DNA of 27,765 nucleotides from RGIG3009 sp045596745 (GTDB taxonomy: Bacteria > Bacillota > Clostridia > Oscillospirales > Acutalibacteraceae): contig JAZODA010000032.1 of the NCBI GenBank assembly GCA_045596745.1, positions 1 through 27,765 on the forward strand. Reading direction: 5' to 3'. Shown in pieces: positions 23,198 to 27,765 of the stretch. A model generated the notes under the pieces. That model was not told the origin of the DNA. It did no database searches and saw only the letters and a list, made by a program, of their open reading frames with translations. The stretch's first letter is position 1. Each line of letters opens with the position of its first letter. A program made the translations under genes and the position numbers.

Positions 23198-23231
23198 AAA
23201 AGAGCGTACGCAAAAGCGCACGCTCTTTTTT
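23196..23231. terminator. bidirectional terminator after DUF4363 gene
   Basis: AAAAAAGAGCGTACGC pairs with GCGCACGCTCTTTTTT (one mismatch) around AAAA. T runs on both strands; it overlaps the stop codon of the rightward DUF4363 gene and the end of the leftward DUF6512 gene. Confidence 0.85.
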
Positions 23232-23757
23232 ATGCCATACCGTACAGTCCGGTACGCGGATCGCAAAACAGCGGAATTATCGGCGGCACAAACGTAAACA
23301 CCACAAACACGATGGCAATGCCACACAATACCGACAACGCAAACAGCGGCGGAACGCGCCCTCCCCCACGGCGCAGGCAAACGCCCTCGGTGGCAAACGC
23401 CGCCGCATCGGCAATGAAAAAGATGGTGATATTAAACCAATCCGCCGACACCCCGAGCGCACCGGTATAGGTATAATACACCATCGGTATGACAAGTAAT
23501 CCCACAAGCGTGCCGCACAGTTTGGCACACCAAAATAACGGCTGTCGCTTTTCGGCATACACGCTCTGTATCAACGCAAGCAAAAACAGCGGCACAAACA
23601 AGAGCTTCATATGCTCCCAAATCGATTCGTTCACCGCCGAAAACAAGGCGGCGACGCTTTTTTCCCCTGTCCATTCATACACGAAATGCAACAGCGTACC
23701 CGCCGCGCCAACAATCAAAAAACCGATAACCCCTGCCCGTATTTTCCGCAGCTTCAT
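23230..23757 (-). CDS. DUF6512-like polytopic membrane protein
   Basis: 175 residues with about five hydrophobic segments. The region TLLHFVYEWTGEKSVAALFS followed by AVNESIWEHMKLLFVPLF is typical of the DUF6512 family, which has no assigned function. The ATG at 23757 is preceded by GGGGTGATAGG; an in-frame TTG at 23772 is unlikely. It lies 28 nt downstream of spoVAD with no terminator between them, so it is probably co-expressed with SpoVAD in the forespore. Nothing in the sequence identifies a channel or enzyme. Confidence 0.75.
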   Translation of the reverse strand: MKLRKIRAGVIGFLIVGAAGTLLHFVYEWTGEKSVAALFSAVNESIWEHMKLLFVPLFLLALIQSVYAEKRQPLFWCAKLCGTLVGLLVIPMVYYTYTGALGVSADWFNITIFFIADAAAFATEGVCLRRGGGRVPPLFALSVLCGIAIVFVVFTFVPPIIPLFCDPRTGLYGMA

Positions 23758-23785
23758 CCTATCACCCCACAAGCAGTATATGCGG

Positions 23786-24796
23786 TCAATCCCGCTGCAG
23801 ATGAATCAGATGCGCGATTCCCGGTATGCTCTCCCCTTGCTGTGAAGAAGTCGGTGACATCATCGCCCCGGTTGCCATAAACAAGCCGTTTTTCCACACA
23901 CCGCGCTCCATATTTCCGAGAATATACGAGCAAAGCACCGACGCCGCACACCCACAACCCGAACCGCCGGCATGAACATCCTGCGTTTCGCGGTCAAAAA
24001 TCAGCATACCGCAATCCAGATGGTTATCTCCAAGCGGCCGTCCTTCACTCGCCAGTATCATTTTAAACAGCGCACTACCCTCGGCACCCAAATCGCCTGT
24101 GGCAATAAAATCGTACTCATCAGACGAGGTGTCGGTGTCCTCCAAAAACCGTAGCAGCGTATCCGCTGCCGCAGGTGCCATCGCCGCGCCCATATTGTTC
24201 ATATCCCGAATGCCGAGATCCACAATACGCCCAATGCAGACCGACGCGATACGCACACCGCCGCCTCCCATACCGACCAGTACACTGCCGGCCCCTGTCA
24301 CCGTCCATTGTGACGTAGGTGGACGCTGGCCGCCATATTCCAGCGGAAAGCGGAACTGCCGCTCGGCGGTACAAAAATGCGACGATGTGACCGCCAGTGC
24401 CACATCTGCCGCGCCACTGTCCACAAACAACGCTGCCAGACACAGCGTTTGCGCCATCGTTGAGCACGCACCGAACTGATTAAGAAGCGGAATGTTGGTC
24501 TCGCGCACCCCGAACGTGGACGCGATGTTTTGGTTCAGCAAATCGCCCGTAAACAGAACCTGTACCTGCGACGGCGAATACCCTGCCTTGTCCAGTGTGC
24601 GGTCAAGCGCCTCCTTTTGCAGACGGCTTTCTGCTTTTTCCCACGTTTTTTCGCCCAGTCGGGCATCGCTGAACACCGCATCAAACCCGCTGCCCAGAGG
24701 CCCGTCGCCCTCCTTTTTGCCTACCACCGACGCGTATCCCAAAACCCGCGGTCGCCCGGACAATACAATCGTGTACTTTCCCCGTCTTTCCGGCAT
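23786..24796 (-). CDS. spoVAD: stage V sporulation protein AD (SpoVAD)
   Basis: 336 residues, the usual SpoVAD length, with a thiolase-like fold. Typical segments are SRLQKEALDRTLDKAGYS, VLFTGDLLNQNIASTFGVRE, FGACSTMAQTLCLAALFVD (thiolase-position Cys), TSSHFCTAERQFRFPLEYG and GAGSVLVG near the middle, plus DRETQDVHAGGSGCGCAASV near the end. SpoVAD is a dipicolinic-acid-binding protein that helps move DPA into the spore across the inner forespore membrane. The usual partner genes spoVAC and spoVAE are not adjacent; a DUF6512 membrane protein follows instead. The ATG at 24796 has GGAGGG 6 nt upstream. A sigma-G-like promoter lies just before it. Confidence 0.93.
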   Translation of the reverse strand: MPERRGKYTIVLSGRPRVLGYASVVGKKEGDGPLGSGFDAVFSDARLGEKTWEKAESRLQKEALDRTLDKAGYSPSQVQVLFTGDLLNQNIASTFGVRETNIPLLNQFGACSTMAQTLCLAALFVDSGAADVALAVTSSHFCTAERQFRFPLEYGGQRPPTSQWTVTGAGSVLVGMGGGGVRIASVCIGRIVDLGIRDMNNMGAAMAPAAADTLLRFLEDTDTSSDEYDFIATGDLGAEGSALFKMILASEGRPLGDNHLDCGMLIFDRETQDVHAGGSGCGCAASVLCSYILGNMERGVWKNGLFMATGAMMSPTSSQQGESIPGIAHLIHLQRD

Positions 24797-24814
24797 ATGC
24801 ATCCCTCCGTAGGT

Positions 24815-24843
24815 TAGTATCACAGCCACACAAAAAAATATGC
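24815..24843 (-). promoter_or_regulatory. forespore sigma-G-like promoter of spoVAD
   Basis: Leftward -10 GATACTA (complement of 24815-24821), 17-nt spacer, -35 GCATA (complement of 24839-24843). It differs from the sigma-G -10 only in its first base, and lies 19 nt upstream of the spoVAD start. spoVA genes are classical sigma-G targets in Bacillus. Confidence 0.65.
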
Positions 24844-24904
24844 GGTGCATCTTCCCTTTCACGGCGTTTTATGGTATGCTGATATACCGAAAGGCGGTGA
24901 AACT

Positions 24905-25822
24905 ATGCAGCAGGTGTTCCCCTCGTATTACAAAGCATTTCATTGTATCGGCAGCCGATGCCGTCACAGCTGCTGTATCGGCTGGGAAATCGATATCGAT
25001 CCCGACACAGCCGCCGTTTACCGCGCGACAGAGGGCGCGCTCGGTCGCCGTTTGGGGCAGCACATAGCCTATACGAACGACACCGCACATTTTGTAACCG
25101 ACGAACACGGGCGGTGTCCGTTCTTGAACGACCGCAATCTGTGCGACATCATTTTAGAACTTGGCGAGCCGTGTCTGTGCGAGATTTGCACCGACCATCC
25201 GCGCTTTCGCAACGAGTTGCCGGGCCGCACCGAAGTCGGGTTGGGGCTTTGTTGTGAGGAGGCCGCGCGCATCATTCTTGGAAATTCCGAACCGTCCGTG
25301 CTGGTTGATGCACCCGAAACCGACGATGAAATTATCCTGCTTCGCGACCGCGTCATTGGTGCACTGCAAGACCGTTCCCGTACGATGGAACAGCGTATTG
25401 ATGAGATGTTGACTCTGTGTAACACTGCGTTGCCCGAAGCCGCACCGTCCGAATGGATACGCCTGCTCCTGTCACTAGAGCGTTTGGAGGATTCCTGGAG
25501 CGCTCGTCTGCTCGCCGCACAAACTATCGCGCCCGATTTTGACGGTTTTAACAAGCATATGGCCGAGCGGCAAACCGAGTATGAACAGTTCGTCGTATAC
25601 GCCGTATACCGCCATTTCGCCAACGCCGCCGACGCCGAAGGCGTTGCCGCACGCGCCGCCCTTGCCGCTCTGTTTTTCCATCTTTTGCACCTGCTCGGTG
25701 CGGCGTATTGGACACAGCACGGTTCGTTTACGTTTGAGGATCAGGTCGAACTCGCACGCGGCTTTTCCGCCGAGATTGAATATTCCGACGAAAATCTCTA
25801 CACCCTGCTGGATATGCTATAA
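24905..25822 (+). CDS. FliB-like cysteine-cluster protein (lysine N-methylase family)
   Basis: 305 residues, soluble. The N-terminus has the FliB/YkgJ-type cysteine cluster: C14, C19, C23 and C24 in FHCIGSRCRHSCCIGWEIDI, then CPFLNDRNLCD, EPCLCEICTDHPRF and GLCCEEAARI. The cysteines suggest a metal or iron-sulfur centre. FliB of Salmonella methylates flagellin lysines, but this protein is shorter and no flagellar genes are nearby; similar proteins occur in many Clostridia, so the substrate is unknown. The start ATG follows GAAAGGCGGTGAAACT, nearly identical to the site before the DUF421 gene. It is divergent from spoVAD with overlapping upstream regions and is monocistronic. Confidence 0.82.
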   Translation: MQQVFPSYYKAFHCIGSRCRHSCCIGWEIDIDPDTAAVYRATEGALGRRLGQHIAYTNDTAHFVTDEHGRCPFLNDRNLCDIILELGEPCLCEICTDHPRFRNELPGRTEVGLGLCCEEAARIILGNSEPSVLVDAPETDDEIILLRDRVIGALQDRSRTMEQRIDEMLTLCNTALPEAAPSEWIRLLLSLERLEDSWSARLLAAQTIAPDFDGFNKHMAERQTEYEQFVVYAVYRHFANAADAEGVAARAALAALFFHLLHLLGAAYWTQHGSFTFEDQVELARGFSAEIEYSDENLYTLLDML

Positions 25823-25826
25823 ACAA

Positions 25827-25861
25827 AAAAAGCGATGCTGTCTCGGACAGCATCGCTTTTT
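25827..25861. terminator. bidirectional terminator after the FliB-like gene
   Basis: Perfect stem AGCGATGCTGTC (25831-25842) with 25846-25857, loop TCG, extended by A/T pairs on both sides. It lies between convergent genes ending at 25822 and 25864. Confidence 0.9.
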
Positions 25862-25863
25862 AT

Positions 25864-27183
25864 TTAACTGAAGCGCAAGGTGTAATAGCAATCCTTGCCG
25901 TTTTCGTAATACCAATACTTGTAAGAGTATCTCTTACCCGTCTTGTTCAGCGCCTCGCTCAATATCGCCTTCAGCGAATTGCCTTGCGTTACATTTTTCA
26001 CTCTGCCACGGAACTCCATAGTGCCGGTATTCGACCATTTGGCAGCAACGTCATTCGCAAACGCCTGTAGCGTATCGTACGTCGTGTTGGTGTAGTTGTA
26101 ATAGTAAGCTATACCGCTGTTGCGGGCAATAGGCTCTACTTCCTTTTCGGGATCCCATTTAAACTCCTCAATCACATCCACACCGGCATTGAACAACCGA
26201 TAGTTAATCTCACCGTCATTGGTATCGTCAAACGTAACGTCCACGACATACCATTCGTTGTTCAGATAAATGCTATTAACCGTATGCAGATCATTGGGGC
26301 AATAAACGTTCATACGCGATACCGTAAATCCTGCCATACTCGCCAACACATAAAACGCATCGGTGTAGCCCTGGCAGTTCGCCTTACCGTCGAGCAAAGC
26401 ACCCACCACCGTCAGGAAACGCGGCGGGTTTTTCGGATCATCTACGCTGCGATCGGTATCGTAATAGGTAATATGTTTGCACAACATATCGTGCAGTTTG
26501 CGCTCCAACTCAAACGTGCTGTTCGTCGAGGCTTTTGCCTCGTTGACCATCTGTATTGCCTTGTTCATCGCCGAAACTTCAGCGGAATTCAGCGCCGATT
26601 TATCGCCACTGCGGTAAGCCTTAACGATGCGATCGCCCGGATACTCGTAAATCTGCACCGTATACGAATTGTTGCCATGATCCCAATACTGAATATAGCA
26701 AGCAATACTCATCTGCGCAATCAGTCGAGCCGTCAGCTTGGTACTGCCGGTATAGCGGAACGAGTATTTCGAAATGCCGGCCTTACGCTGCTTGGTAAAG
26801 TAGTCCCGAAGTGCCGTCAGCGTGGAGAATTGCGGCTGAGAGGCGGTCGTCGTTGTCGTATACCGTGTGGTGGTCGTCGTGGTGGTCGTCCGCGTGGTTG
26901 TGGAATACGAGGGATACGTATATTGCGGCACTCTCGACGAAGAGGTCGTATAGTAAGTGTAGCGTGTCGTAGTTGCAGTTGTCGTAGTTGTGGAATAGTC
27001 GTATGACGGCAACGACGGGATGGTTACCCGCGAAAACGCCGGTTCTTGCGTTTCATTCGAGTAATAGTCCTCGGACTCAGACTCGAAATCAAAATCATCC
27101 AACCAGTTATAGTCGATTTCGGAGCAACCGCACATCACAAACAGCATGACGGTTGCCAACAATAAACTAAGCCAACGTTTCAC
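25864..27183 (-). CDS. lipoprotein with Thr-rich stalk and transglutaminase-like domain
   Basis: 439 residues. A lipoprotein-type signal ends at Cys20 (VMCGCSE), followed by an acidic stretch (21-50), then a Thr/Tyr/Ser-rich low-complexity linker (about 52-115, with runs of up to eight Thr). The transglutaminase-like core has Cys270 in GKANCQGYTDAF, His300 in NDLHTVNSIYL and Asp315 in WYVVDVTFDD, a complete Cys-His-Asp triad. Regions about 120-185 and 370-439 resemble each other and may be a repeated domain around the core. Such surface proteins may act as peptidases or cross-linking enzymes, or bind peptidoglycan or peptides; the substrate is unknown. The start is GTG at 27183 with a GGGGGC site. 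Its promoter is close to consensus, so it is likely expressed alone. Confidence 0.88.
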   Translation of the reverse strand: MKRWLSLLLATVMLFVMCGCSEIDYNWLDDFDFESESEDYYSNETQEPAFSRVTIPSLPSYDYSTTTTTATTTRYTYYTTSSSRVPQYTYPSYSTTTRTTTTTTTTRYTTTTTASQPQFSTLTALRDYFTKQRKAGISKYSFRYTGSTKLTARLIAQMSIACYIQYWDHGNNSYTVQIYEYPGDRIVKAYRSGDKSALNSAEVSAMNKAIQMVNEAKASTNSTFELERKLHDMLCKHITYYDTDRSVDDPKNPPRFLTVVGALLDGKANCQGYTDAFYVLASMAGFTVSRMNVYCPNDLHTVNSIYLNNEWYVVDVTFDDTNDGEINYRLFNAGVDVIEEFKWDPEKEVEPIARNSGIAYYYNYTNTTYDTLQAFANDVAAKWSNTGTMEFRGRVKNVTQGNSLKAILSEALNKTGKRYSYKYWYYENGKDCYYTLRFS

Positions 27184-27210
27184 ACAAAAGCCCCCATTCT
27201 TTCGTTACCG

Positions 27211-27239
27211 ATTATAGCACCTCCGATTCGGATTTTCAA
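27211..27239 (-). promoter_or_regulatory. sigma-A promoter of the transglutaminase-like lipoprotein gene
   Basis: -10 TATAAT (complement of 27211-27216, perfect), 17-nt spacer, -35 TTGAAA (complement of 27234-27239, 5 of 6). The spacer contains the palindrome TCCGA-T-TCGGA (27222-27232), a possible operator. Confidence 0.8.
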
Positions 27240-27242
27240 GAG

Positions 27243-27272
27243 AAAAAGCGGGTCCCTGTCGGAACCCGCTTT
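27243..27272 (-). terminator. terminator of the NhaC-like gene
   Basis: Leftward AAAGCGGGTTCC pairs with GGGACCCGCTTT (one G-U), loop about 6 nt, followed by TTTTTCTC. It starts 5 nt after the stop codon and directly precedes the next gene's promoter. Confidence 0.85.
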
Positions 27273-27276
27273 GGAA

Positions 27277-27765
27277 TTACGCTTTTTTGAGTTTAGCACG
27301 TTGCTTATCCGGCAACCCGAATTTCGGAATGAACCGATCCCAACCGGTGAAGGACAGCAAGACAAGCGTGCCGACCACGATAAAGCTGAGGTAGTTCTTG
27401 CCGATAACATCGAACGGTGTGAACGCCTGCAACGGATACACCGCCGCGGCAATGTCCGCAAAGAACACCGGGAAGCAGTGCCACGGAATCAGCTGAGAAC
27501 CGTAAATACCCATCGATGCGGTATACGTCGCCAGGCGCAGACGCAGCGTATAAGCGGCATCCTCATCGGCACACTCCACGTTCTTTTCGGTGATATCGCG
27601 GATGATCGGCGACATGGTGGCAACCTCTGCCGTTTCGTCAGCCAGCGCCACGTTACCGAGCAAGCTGAGCAGACCGCACCAACCCATCAGTTGATTGACG
27701 TTACGGGAAATACGCACCACCAGATGCGCCAACGGGTCAAAGGCGTTCATACTGTTCATAATACC
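27277..27765 (-). CDS. NhaC-like Na+/H+ antiporter family protein, C-terminal part
   Basis: The 3' end of a polytopic membrane protein; at least 163 residues are inside the window and the frame remains open at 27765, so the start lies beyond the edge. Visible segments are WCGLLSLLGNVALADETAEV, ATMSPIIRDITEKNV, a hydrophobic stretch around IYGSQLIPWHCFPVFFADIA, and YLSFIVVGTLVLLSFTGWD, ending in a basic tail KQRAKLKKA. The ADET-ATMSPI region recalls the C-terminal half of NhaC-family antiporters, but with only a third of the protein the family is tentative; other ion-transporter superfamily proteins are possible. It has its own terminator. Confidence 0.6.
   Translation of the reverse strand, partial: GIMNSMNAFDPLAHLVVRISRNVNQLMGWCGLLSLLGNVALADETAEVATMSPIIRDITEKNVECADEDAAYTLRLRLATYTASMGIYGSQLIPWHCFPVFFADIAAAVYPLQAFTPFDVIGKNYLSFIVVGTLVLLSFTGWDRFIPKFGLPDKQRAKLKKA

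Noticed and set aside
24847..24876. sigma-G promoter for the FliB-like gene (GCATC-18 nt-TATGGTA)
   Set aside because: Both boxes deviate from the pattern at key bases; too weak to annotate although forespore expression remains possible.
26850..27000. Short tandem repeats (GTGGTCGTCGTGGTGGTCGT and similar) as a CRISPR-like or regulatory repeat
   Set aside because: They are simply the Thr codons of the lipoprotein's stalk read on the opposite strand.

Overview
The window looks like a chromosomal piece of an anaerobic, endospore-forming Clostridia (Bacillota), probably close to the Oscillospiraceae. The evidence is a tricistronic gerA-gerB-gerC germinant receptor operon, a SpoVAD homologue, AddAB rather than RecBCD, PyrR attenuation of a uracil permease, AGGAGG-type ribosome binding sites and fairly GC-rich coding DNA. 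No phage, transposase, integrase, CRISPR array or rRNA was seen. The taxonomic placement is an inference from gene content only. || Layout, left to right. (1) 1-4250, pyrimidine and nucleoside metabolism: an endonuclease/exonuclease/phosphatase-family gene, deoB and the start of cdd run leftward; a PyrR-attenuated pyrR-pyrP operon runs rightward. (2) 4260-7625, an AT-richer accessory block: a stand-alone nucleotidyltransferase, a 33-codon mini-ORF between hairpins, a divergent AraC-regulator/MATE-exporter pair and tRNA-Gly(CCC). (3) 7681-8430: a one-domain O6-alkylguanine transferase and a DUF1294 membrane protein, the latter behind a consensus promoter that sits inside a terminator. (4) 8434-11357, leftward surface-protein operon: a small secreted protein with a sortase-like tail (VAETN), a sortase, and a four-TM protein ending in a DUF4886/SGNH-like domain. 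(5) 11411-18416, addB-addA, the double-strand-break resection nuclease. (6) 18388-24905, spore block: gerABC leftward, DUF421-DUF4363 rightward behind a forespore sigma-G-like promoter, and spoVAD-DUF6512 leftward behind another. (7) 24905-27765: a FliB-like Cys-cluster protein, a transglutaminase-like lipoprotein with a Thr-rich stalk, and the 3' part of an NhaC-like antiporter. || How it works together. The clearest functional units are the PyrR circuit (UMP-bound PyrR should shut off both itself and uracil uptake), the AddAB complex, the three-subunit germinant receptor with forespore-expressed membrane proteins next to it, and the substrate-sortase-DUF4886 operon. The last is the best candidate for an undescribed system: the substrate's sorting motif departs from LPXTG, a terminator-like hairpin lies within the first codons of the sortase gene, and the third gene joins a membrane module to a hydrolase-like domain. 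Most genes are separated by strong, often bidirectional hairpin terminators, which makes the operon boundaries unusually easy to read.
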